Below the pieces are notes generated by a model. The model did no database searches and was not told the DNA's origin. It saw only the letters and a program-made list of their open reading frames with translations. A DNA stretch of 42,630 bases, from assembly GCA_937867415.1 (NCBI GenBank), contig CALMKO010000084.1:1-42630 (forward strand), written 5' to 3'. A program made the position numbers and the translations under genes. Of the stretch, positions 25,512-32,927 are shown piece by piece; within the stretch, counting starts at the first letter, position 1, and every line of letters starts with the position of its first letter. The DNA is from an uncultured Verrucomicrobiota bacterium (lineage in GTDB: Bacteria; Verrucomicrobiota; Verrucomicrobiia; Verrucomicrobiales; Akkermansiaceae).

Positions 25512-26768
25512 TCAGAACTCCGCATTGACACCCAAGGAGATCCGGTTGCGGTCGTAGTCTTGGTACTCGAGGTCATCGGACATTGCAGTCGTGTAGTTAT
25601 AAGCGACTGTGCCGGTGAGCATCTCGTTAAACCGAACCGAAAGCCCGATGTTCGCATTCAAGAGTTCGTTAGATAGATCCGGGGTGCTTCCACCGGGCGC
25701 ATTGAGGAGCTGGCCACCTGAATAGGAGGTGGGGATATAATCTACGCCTCCGAAAATCGAAACCATTGGGGAGAATGCATACTCGCCGGATACACCAATA
25801 CGAAGCGTCTGGGTGTCGTTAAAAACCACTAAATCATTGGTGGGGAGCACTTGAACGGCGTCGACTGACTCAATACCATAACGCGCATAGGCGCGCACGC
25901 TAAATTCCTGGGTCAACTGCGAATTCAGAGCAGCTTCCAAGTATGGGCTAGTAAAGGTTTCACCTTCTTCAAAGATGGCATCGGGCGAAGAATCGATTTC
26001 ACGGAATTGCGCACCTGCCCGGATGATTCCAAGCGTAGTAGGGCTAAACCGATGTTCGGCACCGAGAAGGAAGAATTGATCCGTTGACTCCGGAGCAAAG
26101 CCACTTGAAGTGGTTTGTCCATAACGGTAGTCAGCAGTCAACACGGTTTGTGGTGAGATCTGGTAGCGGAACTGATTGTAGAAGGTCCACGTGAAGATAT
26201 CGTTGTTGTTATTATCTGCGTAGGAAAATGAATTGAGAATCAGGCCGGTGTATGTTCCCAAGCGCTCAGTCCAGCGGTAGCCGATCGAATTGTCTGAGGT
26301 CCAGAAGAAGGTCTCGCCAACCTGCGCAGCATTCGCAACACCCACGGAGTAATCTGGATTCAACTCGTAGGAAATGAAATTTCTGCTCGAGAAACGAAGG
26401 CGCTCGTTGAAACGGTGAGTCAAGTTCACGCCCGCTCTGGATTGGCTGTTGGTGGCGTTGACACCTTCTGGAGCATCGAGGTAATAAACCAAACCCAATC
26501 GCACGAATACGTCCCACGTGGTTTGTGGGTTTGTATTGATGAAGGAGAGCCCTACATAGGGGTTAAAGCCTGCAGTTCCTTGGTCCTCAACCCCGAAAAA
26601 TGGGTTTCCGGCATTGACGTTGTCGTCGTAGAAAGCGGCGACGCCAGCGGTCCAGCGGAGAGGAAGTGATTCCTGAGTTTCACTACCACCGATGTAGTAG
26701 AGACCTTGGGCGGATGCAGCTCCGGCGAGGAGCAACGTCGTGAAAGCAAATGAAAAGTGATTTTTCAT
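25512..26768 (-). CDS. outer-membrane beta-barrel protein of the exopolysaccharide locus
   Basis: This 418-residue protein has a signal peptide (MKNHFSFAFTTLLLAGAASA). The whole mature part alternates polar and hydrophobic residues with aromatic girdles (YLDAPEGVNATNSQSRAGV, FTWTFYNQFRYQIS, RNRISLGVNAEF), ending in a C-terminal Phe, the usual BAM recognition residue. It resembles putative beta-barrel porins (BBP2-like) found in exopolysaccharide loci of PEP-CTERM bacteria, where they are thought to serve as the outer-membrane passage. This fits with the short Wza-like protein nearby, which lacks a membrane-spanning part. It is separated from the kinase by a terminator. Exact family name uncertain. 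Confidence 0.82.
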   Translation of the reverse strand: MKNHFSFAFTTLLLAGAASAQGLYYIGGSETQESLPLRWTAGVAAFYDDNVNAGNPFFGVEDQGTAGFNPYVGLSFINTNPQTTWDVFVRLGLVYYLDAPEGVNATNSQSRAGVNLTHRFNERLRFSSRNFISYELNPDYSVGVANAAQVGETFFWTSDNSIGYRWTERLGTYTGLILNSFSYADNNNNDIFTWTFYNQFRYQISPQTVLTADYRYGQTTSSGFAPESTDQFFLLGAEHRFSPTTLGIIRAGAQFREIDSSPDAIFEEGETFTSPYLEAALNSQLTQEFSVRAYARYGIESVDAVQVLPTNDLVVFNDTQTLRIGVSGEYAFSPMVSIFGGVDYIPTSYSGGQLLNAPGGSTPDLSNELLNANIGLSVRFNEMLTGTVAYNYTTAMSDDLEYQDYDRNRISLGVNAEF

Positions 26769-26870
26769 GGGTGGATGGGGCGACTGAGTGAAGGATGTAG
26801 GGGTCGTTTGAGAGGATTGAAGGGCTGGAGCGTGCCGAAGGGTACTTCAGAGCTCGGCCAGTGGTTGGAG

Positions 26871-27479
26871 CTAGGCACCTTGGGAGAATGCCGGAACCAC
26901 AAAATCCGTCTCGGTGACGTTGTCGGGTGGTTGAGGAAGAACGGGAGGGGTGAGTGGAGGGCCCATGGGTCCTGGAGGATTTCCCGCAGTGGGCGGGACA
27001 TTGGTGCCGGAAGGGATGTCGAGAGGATTGAATGGAGCCTCTGCGGCAGCCACTTCACCCTTTGCGTCCTTCGCATCCTTTGCGCTTTGAGCGGATTCAC
27101 CGAGATTTGGATCGAGCTTCGCGAGCACGGCCTGCACTGCACCGAGTGCATCGGGGGCTGCGGCCACGGCACACTGGGAAACCAAGCGCATTTGTTCAGG
27201 GGCGGCAATGGAGGCGGCTTCGACGATGGCTGCCACGGTTTCAACGCTGGCCTTGGAACCCTCGATGGCTGCTTTGACGACTTCGCAAGCGCAGTCAGGT
27301 GCAGCGCCGACTTCAGTGGCGACGATCTGGAGGACCTTTGATTGGTCTGCAGTCACGGCCGCTTTGACCGAAAGAGTGAGAACACCACAATCCACGGCAG
27401 CGTTCTCTGCGGTGGCAACGAGTGTCGGCAGCAGTCCGAGGGCGGTGCTGAGGAGAAAGAATCGTGCGTTGATTTTCAT
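26871..27479 (-). CDS. small secreted protein with Pro-rich tail, heading the exopolysaccharide locus
   Basis: ATG 27479 gives 202 residues and a clear signal peptide (MKINARFFLLSTALGLLPTLVATA). The open frame extends upstream through the tRNA gene, which cannot be coding. Residues about 25-120 are Ala/Val-rich helices with Cys in DCGVL, DCACE and SQCAV, arranged like two imperfect helical repeats. Residues about 140-202 are Pro/Gly/Asn-rich and disordered-looking (PPTAGNPPGPMGPPL). Similar proteins occur next to polysaccharide export genes in Verrucomicrobia as far as I recall, but no function is known. It starts 33 bases after the tRNA 3' end and is followed after 102 bases by the barrel gene. 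Confidence 0.78.
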   Translation of the reverse strand: MKINARFFLLSTALGLLPTLVATAENAAVDCGVLTLSVKAAVTADQSKVLQIVATEVGAAPDCACEVVKAAIEGSKASVETVAAIVEAASIAAPEQMRLVSQCAVAAAPDALGAVQAVLAKLDPNLGESAQSAKDAKDAKGEVAAAEAPFNPLDIPSGTNVPPTAGNPPGPMGPPLTPPVLPQPPDNVTETDFVVPAFSQGA

Positions 27480-27512
27480 GACCGAGGATAGTTTATGGGG
27501 AGGAAATAAGAA

Positions 27513-27586
27513 TGGAGCGGGCAGCGGGAATCGAACCCGCATGTCTAACTTGGAAGGATAGCGCTTTACCACTAAGCTATGCCCGC
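27513..27586 (-). tRNA. tRNA-Gly (anticodon TCC), CCA encoded
   Basis: The minus strand folds as a cloverleaf: acceptor stem GCGGGCA/TGCCCGC, D-arm GCTTAGTGGTAAAGC, anticodon loop CTTCCAA with anticodon TCC, T-arm GCGGG-TTCGATT-CCCGC, discriminator T and genomic CCA (27513-27515). It decodes GGA and GGG. The anticodon stem CTATC/GTTAG contains a T-T mismatch at the fourth pair, the only irregularity. Total 74 bases including CCA. Confidence 0.97.
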
Positions 27587-27599
27587 CTCTGCAAGAAAG

Positions 27600-27628
27600 A
27601 TCAAACCGCTTTCTTCTCATTCCGGCAA
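27600..27628 (-). promoter_or_regulatory. putative housekeeping promoter of the tRNA-Gly gene
   Basis: On the minus strand TTGCCG (27628-27623), a 17-base spacer and TTTGAT (27605-27600) resemble sigma-70 -35 and -10 boxes (4 of 6 matches each). They end 13 bases upstream of the tRNA 5' end. Plausible from position and spacing only. Confidence 0.4.
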
Positions 27629-27824
27629 GACAAATCTAAGGTTTTTTCAATTTATTTTGAGGACCTTGTTTGCGATGATAAGTCATTCAATGTGAGTGTA
27701 TAACCCATTAAATTCCGGAGAGATTCGATGATATTTGAGCGAAAGTTGATAAAATCTTTGGGTTTGGTGGAAATTTGTTCAAACATTTATAAGATTATTT
27801 AGATGATCAACTTTTGGTGATTTC

Positions 27825-28580
27825 CTAGATTCCTGTAGGATAATCTGAGAAGTGCCAAGGGATGTGAAATTGTTCTTCGAGTGCTTGTGCCAGGGCTTTG
27901 ACGCCCGAGGTTTCCGTGGCGTAGTGGCCACCGTAGATCAGATTGATTCCAAGCTCCTGGGCGAGGGGGAAGCTCCAGTGCGGGCCTTCGCCGGTGATGA
28001 AGGTGTCCACGCCGAGGGCGGCGATCTGGGCGACTTCGCTGCCGGCGCCGCCGGTGACGATGGCGATTTGAGAGACCCGTTCGGGTCCGCCCGGGGAGAG
28101 GTGAGGGCGTGGGCCGAGGAATTTCTGGAGATGATCGAGCAGATCGGCGCGGCTTCCCTGCCATTGACCGCGGAGGCCCATGGTGTTTCCCTTTTGATCG
28201 GGGAATGGCGTGATCTGTTGCAGGTGGATCGCTTGCGCGAGTTGGACGTTATTTCCCCAGTCGGGATGGATGTCGAGGGGGAGGTGGGAGGAGTAGATTG
28301 CGAGGTCGGCCTCGATGGCGATTTTGAGTTTCCGGTAAAACGCGCCTGTCACAGGCTGGGCACCTTGCCAAAACATCCCGTGATGGACGATGAGCAATCC
28401 GGGTCCAGCGGCGGCGGCAGCTTCAATGACAGGCAGGGAGGCATCGACCGCAGCGATGACGCGGGGGATTTTCCCGCTGTTTGCCAATTGCAGGCCATTG
28501 ATGGCACCTGGGTAATCGGGAACGGAAGCGGTCTTGAGTTCGCGATCCAGGTAGTTTACGATCTCGTCCAAGGAGGGCAT
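27825..28580 (-). CDS. NIF3/YbgI-family dinuclear metal protein (GTP cyclohydrolase 1 type 2 family)
   Basis: This 251-residue protein is the usual length for short NIF3-family proteins, which assemble into hexameric rings with a dinuclear metal site. Metal-ligand motifs are visible: HHG at 66-68, SSHLPLD at 97-103 (usual form HTnLD) and GGHYATE with His219 and Glu223. GEGPHW (197-202) is also typical. The in vivo role is not settled; the GTP cyclohydrolase name is inherited from annotation. It is eight bases downstream of the pseudouridine synthase stop in the opposite sense of coordinates, that is, upstream of it on no shared evidence beyond closeness; both are on the minus strand with rluA-type first. 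Confidence 0.9.
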   Translation of the reverse strand: MPSLDEIVNYLDRELKTASVPDYPGAINGLQLANSGKIPRVIAAVDASLPVIEAAAAAGPGLLIVHHGMFWQGAQPVTGAFYRKLKIAIEADLAIYSSHLPLDIHPDWGNNVQLAQAIHLQQITPFPDQKGNTMGLRGQWQGSRADLLDHLQKFLGPRPHLSPGGPERVSQIAIVTGGAGSEVAQIAALGVDTFITGEGPHWSFPLAQELGINLIYGGHYATETSGVKALAQALEEQFHIPWHFSDYPTGI

Positions 28581-28588
28581 GGCAAACG

Positions 28589-29386
28589 CTATTCATGGCG
28601 GCTCCAAATGACAAGTCCGGGCGTTCGGGTGAGTGCCTTGCCTCCGATGAACTCGACGAGGTCAGTGGGTAGTGGGGCTTGCCACCGCCGTGTTTGTCCT
28701 TTCCAATCGATTTCCAACGCGGCGGCATGGAGCGCGTGACGGGGGAGTAACAAGCGCTCTTCGAGCATGGGAGTCCAGCCGGTCTCCATCCATTCCAGGT
28801 ATTCCTGGCCATCGGCAGCGTATAGCTTGTCGCCCACGATCGGGTGTCCACCGCAGGCGAGATGAACACGGATCTGATGCATCCGGCCCGTTTCAGGAAA
28901 ACACCGGATTTGGGAGAATTCCTGCCCGTTGCGGTGAAAGCGCTGCTCGACTCGGAAGCGGGTCCGGCAAGCACGGCCTGTGGGATGCGGTATCTGCTTC
29001 ACCCAGATTGGTGATGGGGCCAACTCGCCGGCGCGCAGGAGAGGCTCGTCACATTCCCAGGAATCTGCGGCGGGCCAGCCGCGCACGATTGCGAGGTATT
29101 CCTTCCCGGCTTCCCGCCGCTCGAAGATCCCGCCCAGTTCGCGGGCAGCGGCGAGAGTCTTGGCCACCAGGACGACTCCGCTGGTTTCCCGGTCGAGCCG
29201 GGTAATGATTCCGAGGTGTCCGCCTGTTTGAATTTCGAAGGCGAGCAGGTGCTCCAAGCCGCCTAACAAGGTGGGTTCCGGTTTCCGGTTCGCCGGATGC
29301 ACGATTAGCGGGGCAGGCTTATCCACGACGATCCAGTCCTCCGACTCGTCGATGACCTGAAAACTGGCGAGCACATGCAGACTCAT
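28589..29386 (-). CDS. RluA-family pseudouridine synthase
   Basis: This 265-residue protein converts specific uridines to pseudouridine in rRNA or tRNA. The catalytic motif is TRLDRETSGVVLVAK, with Asp65 as nucleophile; family members usually have H or G before RLD. A C-terminal motif GRMHQIRVHLACGGHPIVGDKLY is the second hallmark of RluA-type enzymes. There is no S4 RNA-binding domain at the N-terminus, so it resembles short RluA/TruC-like members. The exact target cannot be told. The NIF3 gene follows after eight bases, so they are likely one transcript. An intrinsic terminator just upstream separates it from the COX24-like gene. Confidence 0.93.
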   Translation of the reverse strand: MSLHVLASFQVIDESEDWIVVDKPAPLIVHPANRKPEPTLLGGLEHLLAFEIQTGGHLGIITRLDRETSGVVLVAKTLAAARELGGIFERREAGKEYLAIVRGWPAADSWECDEPLLRAGELAPSPIWVKQIPHPTGRACRTRFRVEQRFHRNGQEFSQIRCFPETGRMHQIRVHLACGGHPIVGDKLYAADGQEYLEWMETGWTPMLEERLLLPRHALHAAALEIDWKGQTRRWQAPLPTDLVEFIGGKALTRTPGLVIWSRHE

Positions 29387-29414
29387 CGGCTTGTTTTCCG
29401 CTTGAACACAGAAA

Positions 29415-29442
29415 GCCAGAGATCCGCGAACGGATCCCTGGC
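29415..29442 (-). terminator. intrinsic terminator with UUCG tetraloop
   Basis: The minus-strand RNA folds as GCCAGGGATCCG-UUCG-CGGATCUCUGGC, a 12-base-pair stem with one G-U pair and a stable UUCG loop, followed by UUUCUGUGUU. It lies about 29 bases after the stop of the 34-residue COX24-like gene. On the plus strand the wobble becomes an A-C mismatch, so it favours the minus strand. Confidence 0.85.
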
Positions 29443-29470
29443 CATGAAGATCATGGATCGATCCTAGAGA

Positions 29471-29575
29471 CTAGGACTTGTAGCGGAGACGCTTTTTATG
29501 GCGGTTCTGCTTCATGCGCTTCTTGCGCTTGTGTTTGTTGATCTTGGTCTTACGACGTTTTTTAATGGAGCCCAT
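29471..29575 (-). CDS. 34-residue AURKAIP1/COX24-domain ribosomal protein
   Basis: The minus strand encodes 34 residues starting MGSIKKRRKTKINKHKR and ending RLRYKS, about half of them Lys or Arg. The pattern K-K-R-R-K-T-K-I-N-K-H-K-R-K-K-R matches the COX24/AURKAIP1-domain proteins annotated in Bacteroidetes and PVC bacteria, related to mitochondrial mS38 and to small extra 30S subunit proteins (bS22-like). It presumably binds 16S rRNA. It lies 31 bases after hisG and is followed by a UUCG terminator. The gene is short enough to be missed by most gene callers. No clear Shine-Dalgarno sequence is seen. Confidence 0.83.
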   Translation of the reverse strand: MGSIKKRRKTKINKHKRKKRMKQNRHKKRLRYKS

Positions 29576-29606
29576 ATTCGGTTCGGGGTTGGTTGGTGGT
29601 GCTGGA

Positions 29607-30491
29607 CTAGGGGACGATTTTGTTGAGTGGATATTCGATAATCCCCTCGGCCCCCAGACGTTTCAGTTCTGGGATGATGTCCCTGACGACGATTTCGTCA
29701 ATCACTGTCTCAACCGCGACCCAACCTTCTTCGGAAAGCTGGGAAATGGTGGGACGGCGAAGTGACGGTAGTTTTTCGAGGAGATCGGGTAAACGAGCAC
29801 TCGGAAAATTCATTTTGAGCCCGACTTTGCCACGAGCGCAGAGCGCGGCTTTGAGGAGCAGGGCGATGCGATCCATTTTTTCCTTTTTCCAAGGATCTGC
29901 CGCAGCAGTCGGGTTCGCGTAAAAGTGAGGAAAGGAGGTGAGGAGGGTATCGACGATCCGCAAGCGGTTGGCGCGGATCGAATCGCCGGTTTCTGTCACA
30001 TCGACGATGGCATCGACCAGATCCGGCACCTTGACTTCCGTGGCACCCCAGGAAAATTCGACATCGGCCTGGATTCCGCGTTCTTTCAGATAGCGTTGGG
30101 TGATGCCGACGCCTTCGGTGGCGATGCGCTTGCCTTGGAGGTCCTCGGGTTTCCGGATGGGTGAATCCTCAGGCACGACGAGAACCCAGCGGGTGGGCCG
30201 TGTGGTTGCCCGCGAGTAGGGCAGCTCGGCGAGATCCACCAGTTCGACATCATTTTCGTAGGCCCAGTCGTAGCCTGTGATTCCGCAGTCGATGAAGCCT
30301 TGACCGAGGTAGCGGCCGATTTCCTGTGCGCGGATCAGGTAGAGGTCGAGTTCCGGGTCATTGGAGCTCGGGCGAAGTCCGCGAGAGGAGACATAGACCT
30401 CATAACCTGCCTTAGCGAGGAGTTCGATGGTCGGGTCCTGAAGGCTCCCTTTCGGGATCGCAACTTTCAGAGTTCTTGAAGGGTCGGGCAT
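29607..30491 (-). CDS. hisG: ATP phosphoribosyltransferase, long form
   Basis: Catalyses the first step of histidine synthesis, joining ATP and PRPP. The 294 residues fit the long HisG form: a catalytic part with IPKGSLQD near the N-terminus, CGITGYDW (periplasmic-binding-protein-like fold) and the PRPP-binding region DLVDAIVDVTETGDSIRAN, and a C-terminal regulatory ACT-like domain (about 225-294: VAVETVIDEIVVRDIIPELKRLGAEGIIEYPLNKIV in outline) that binds histidine in the long form. No HisZ partner is therefore needed. No other his genes lie in the window. The COX24-like gene follows closely. An aldo/keto reductase is divergent upstream. Confidence 0.96.
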   Translation of the reverse strand: MPDPSRTLKVAIPKGSLQDPTIELLAKAGYEVYVSSRGLRPSSNDPELDLYLIRAQEIGRYLGQGFIDCGITGYDWAYENDVELVDLAELPYSRATTRPTRWVLVVPEDSPIRKPEDLQGKRIATEGVGITQRYLKERGIQADVEFSWGATEVKVPDLVDAIVDVTETGDSIRANRLRIVDTLLTSFPHFYANPTAAADPWKKEKMDRIALLLKAALCARGKVGLKMNFPSARLPDLLEKLPSLRRPTISQLSEEGWVAVETVIDEIVVRDIIPELKRLGAEGIIEYPLNKIVP

Positions 30492-30546
30492 GAGCGGGCG
30501 GGGGTTTTAGCCCGAAAGTTGGTGGAATCAAGCCAAGTTTTGAATA

Positions 30547-30574
30547 TTTACACACGGGGTGGTTAAAATTTTAT
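30547..30574 (+). promoter_or_regulatory. possible promoter of the aldo/keto reductase gene
   Basis: TTTACA (30547-30552), a 16-base spacer and TTTTAT (30569-30574) lie in an A/T-rich patch of the 137-base divergent gap between hisG and the aldo/keto reductase. Position is suitable; the match is only moderate. Confidence 0.3.
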
Positions 30575-30628
30575 CATTCCCGCTCGGTTGAGCTTGGCAA
30601 GCGGCGGCGGACGACGCAGTTTTTGCGC

Positions 30629-31639
30629 ATGTTTGACGCCGCACGTTATGAGGGTCGTATGCCGTATCGGCGCTGCGGCGATTCAGGAGTCCTTCTGCCG
30701 GAGATATCCTTGGGATTTTGGCACAATTTCGGTCATATCGATGATTTCCAAGAATCACGGAGAATCATGCGGCGGGCGTTCGATCGGGGGGTGACCCACT
30801 TCGACCTTGCCAACAATTACGGCCCGCCGCCGGGGTCGGCCGAGGAGAACGTGGGGCGGATTCTGGTGGAAGACTTCGCCTGCCACCGGGACGAGCTCAT
30901 CATCACCACCAAGGCCGGTCACGCGATGTGGAACGGCCCGTATGGTCAAGGCGGGTCGCGCAAGCACCTGCTGGCATCGCTCGATCAATCGCTCAAACGG
31001 TTGCGTGTGAACTACGTGGACCTATTTTATTCCCACTGCCCGGACCCGGATACCCGCTTGGAGGAGACGATGTCCGCCTTGGCGACGGCCGTGCACAGTG
31101 GCCGCGCGCTCTATGTCGGGCTCTCGAAGTATCCCCTCAAACGGCTGAAAAAAGCCGTGAGAATCCTCAAGGAGATGGGGGTCCGTTGTTTGATCTATCA
31201 GGCACCGTATTCCATCCTGAACCGCTGGCCGGAAGCCGAGGGTATCCTGGATTATCTGTGGGATGAGAAGATCGGTTGCGAGGTTTTCAGCCCGCTTGCG
31301 CAGGGGATGCTCACGCCGAAGTATCTCGATGGCATTCCGGAAGGTTCGCGTGCGGCGCGCGAGGAAGGATTTTTACAAGTGGATCAGGTCCTGGCAGAGC
31401 AGGAAAAAATCCGGGCGCTGGGTGATCTGGCACAATCCAACGGAATTTCCCTGAACCACATGGCCCTTCAGTGGACGTTGCGCTCGCCTGCGGTCACCTC
31501 TTCGATCATTGGCGCACGCACTGTTGCGCAGTTGAATGACTCGCTGGACGCATTGCAAGCGGCAGCGCCCGATGAATCGATGCTTGCTGCAATCGACATA
31601 ATCGCTCCGCTCCAAAAGAAAAAGCATGCGGAGGGATAG
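30629..31639 (+). CDS. aldo/keto reductase, YghZ-like
   Basis: ATG 30629 gives 336 residues; a TTG two codons upstream is less likely. NADPH-dependent carbonyl reductase with a TIM barrel. The catalytic tetrad is visible: Asp in HFDLANNYG, Tyr in the same motif, Lys in ITTKAGHAM and His in FYSHCPD. The insertion GPPPGSAEENVGRIL and the segment MWNGPYGQGGSRKHLL are typical of the YghZ/L-glyceraldehyde-3-phosphate reductase and Kv-beta-related subgroup, which acts on aldehydes such as methylglyoxal. NADPH-binding residues near SSIIGARTVAQLNDSL are conserved. It runs toward the DUF5069 gene 20 bases downstream. Substrate not predictable from sequence. Confidence 0.92.
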   Translation: MFDAARYEGRMPYRRCGDSGVLLPEISLGFWHNFGHIDDFQESRRIMRRAFDRGVTHFDLANNYGPPPGSAEENVGRILVEDFACHRDELIITTKAGHAMWNGPYGQGGSRKHLLASLDQSLKRLRVNYVDLFYSHCPDPDTRLEETMSALATAVHSGRALYVGLSKYPLKRLKKAVRILKEMGVRCLIYQAPYSILNRWPEAEGILDYLWDEKIGCEVFSPLAQGMLTPKYLDGIPEGSRAAREEGFLQVDQVLAEQEKIRALGDLAQSNGISLNHMALQWTLRSPAVTSSIIGARTVAQLNDSLDALQAAAPDESMLAAIDIIAPLQKKKHAEG

Positions 31640-31659
31640 AATTTGTATTAACGGTAGGT

Positions 31660-32175
31660 ATGAGCTGGAACGAAATTTTTCTTGCCCTTTTTGACCGCTG
31701 TGTGGCGGAGTTCCGATCGGGCAATTCGGCATACGAGAGTTATTATGATGCGCAGGACCTGTCGTTTCTGGCGGGGATTGGTTGCAAGCCGCGCGAGTTT
31801 TTCGACTTCGTTGAAGATTATTGTGGTGAGGGGGAGCCCGCCATTTCCACCGCCTTGCTGGTGGCGGCGGCACGACGCGATTATTTCCTGGCGGTGCAGA
31901 AGGGAATCCCAAGTGGAGAATCGATCACGGCGGCCGACCTGCCAACCTTCGGTGATGAGTTCAAGGGCATCGCCTATCTTCCGCGCATCCTTGCCAAGGG
32001 TCGGGCTAAACTTCGGGGTGAGTTGGATCCGGACCTGATGTTTGGCTGCGGGGGAGATCGGAACTTTTTGAGAAACCAAGGGAACATCCCCATGGCGGAT
32101 TTCCTCAGGAATCTCTGGGCGGCCGGGGACGATGACGAAAAAATCACCCACTGGATTCTCGAGCAGCAGGATTGA
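31660..32175 (+). CDS. DUF5069-domain protein
   Basis: This 171-residue cytoplasmic protein has no signal peptide or membrane segment. The second half (about 88-165) matches DUF5069, a domain of unknown function common in Planctomycetes and Verrucomicrobia: KGIAYLPRILAKGRAKLRGELDPDL and GGDRNFLRNQGNIPMADFLRNLW in outline. The first half is helical, acidic and aromatic (YESYYDAQDLSFL). It starts 20 bases after the aldo/keto reductase and precedes efp by 71 bases; context gives no functional clue. Confidence 0.8.
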   Translation: MSWNEIFLALFDRCVAEFRSGNSAYESYYDAQDLSFLAGIGCKPREFFDFVEDYCGEGEPAISTALLVAAARRDYFLAVQKGIPSGESITAADLPTFGDEFKGIAYLPRILAKGRAKLRGELDPDLMFGCGGDRNFLRNQGNIPMADFLRNLWAAGDDDEKITHWILEQQD

Positions 32176-32246
32176 CTTCCAGCCCTATCCCAAAAACTCC
32201 GTGCTTGCCTCCCTGCTCGTCGCGGCCTATCCCGAGCCCACAAATC

Positions 32247-32810
32247 ATGGCCAGCACACCTATCATCAACCTCCGCAAGGGACACGCCGTCCGCCACAAC
32301 AACGAAGTCTGCCTCGTCATCGACCACGAGCTCAAGACTCCGCCACGGATGGCCTCTTACGTCCAAATGTCCATTCGCAGCGTCGCGACCAAGAAGGTCT
32401 TCAACCTGCGCATGACCTCGAACGACAGCGTGGAAGGCGTGGTTCTCGAGCGCACGCCACACGAGTATTCCTACAAGGACAGCAGCGGCTACCATTTCCT
32501 GGATCCGAACACCTACGAGGATGCCGTCGTTTATGAAGACCTCATCGAAGGGGTGAAAAACTACCTTATTGAAGGGCAGATTTACAACCTGATGGTCGCG
32601 GACGGCATCGTGGTGGCGGTGGATCTTCCGCTCTCCATGGTCATGACCGTGGCTGAATCTTCTGAAGGCGTCAAAGGCGACTCCGCCAACAACGTTTACA
32701 AGCCCGCAGTGATGGAAACCGGTCTGATCGTTCAGGTTCCGCTGTTCATCAACGTGGGTGAAAAAATCAACGTCAAGACGGAGGATAACTCCTACACCGG
32801 CCGCGCCTAG
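32247..32810 (+). CDS. efp: elongation factor P
   Basis: EF-P relieves ribosome stalling at polyproline stretches by entering the E site. The ATG at 32247 gives the standard length of 187 residues; the frame is open upstream to 32172 but that part has no family similarity. The three OB-like domains are recognisable: an N-terminal KOW-like domain, NDSVEGVVLERTPHEYSYKD at about 60-80 in the middle domain, and a C-terminal domain with GDSANNVYKPAVMETGLIVQVPLFINVGEKI in outline. The tip loop reads KTPPRMASYVQ: Arg34 appears to stand where the modified Lys of the common KPGKGQA loop sits. Confidence 0.96.
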   Translation: MASTPIINLRKGHAVRHNNEVCLVIDHELKTPPRMASYVQMSIRSVATKKVFNLRMTSNDSVEGVVLERTPHEYSYKDSSGYHFLDPNTYEDAVVYEDLIEGVKNYLIEGQIYNLMVADGIVVAVDLPLSMVMTVAESSEGVKGDSANNVYKPAVMETGLIVQVPLFINVGEKINVKTEDNSYTGRA

Positions 32811-32927
32811 GGCCCCGACTTGTTGGGTGGGTCGAGGCAAGAACCGTGTCGGCGATGGCCGGACCTTGTTAAGGTTGGCTAGATTTCGCTTGATGTTGAT
32901 CAATAATTTTGGCCCACTTCGAACGAC

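Noticed and set aside
27480-27620. In-frame upstream extension of the small secreted protein
   Set aside because: It would translate the tRNA-Gly gene; the signal peptide begins at 27479.
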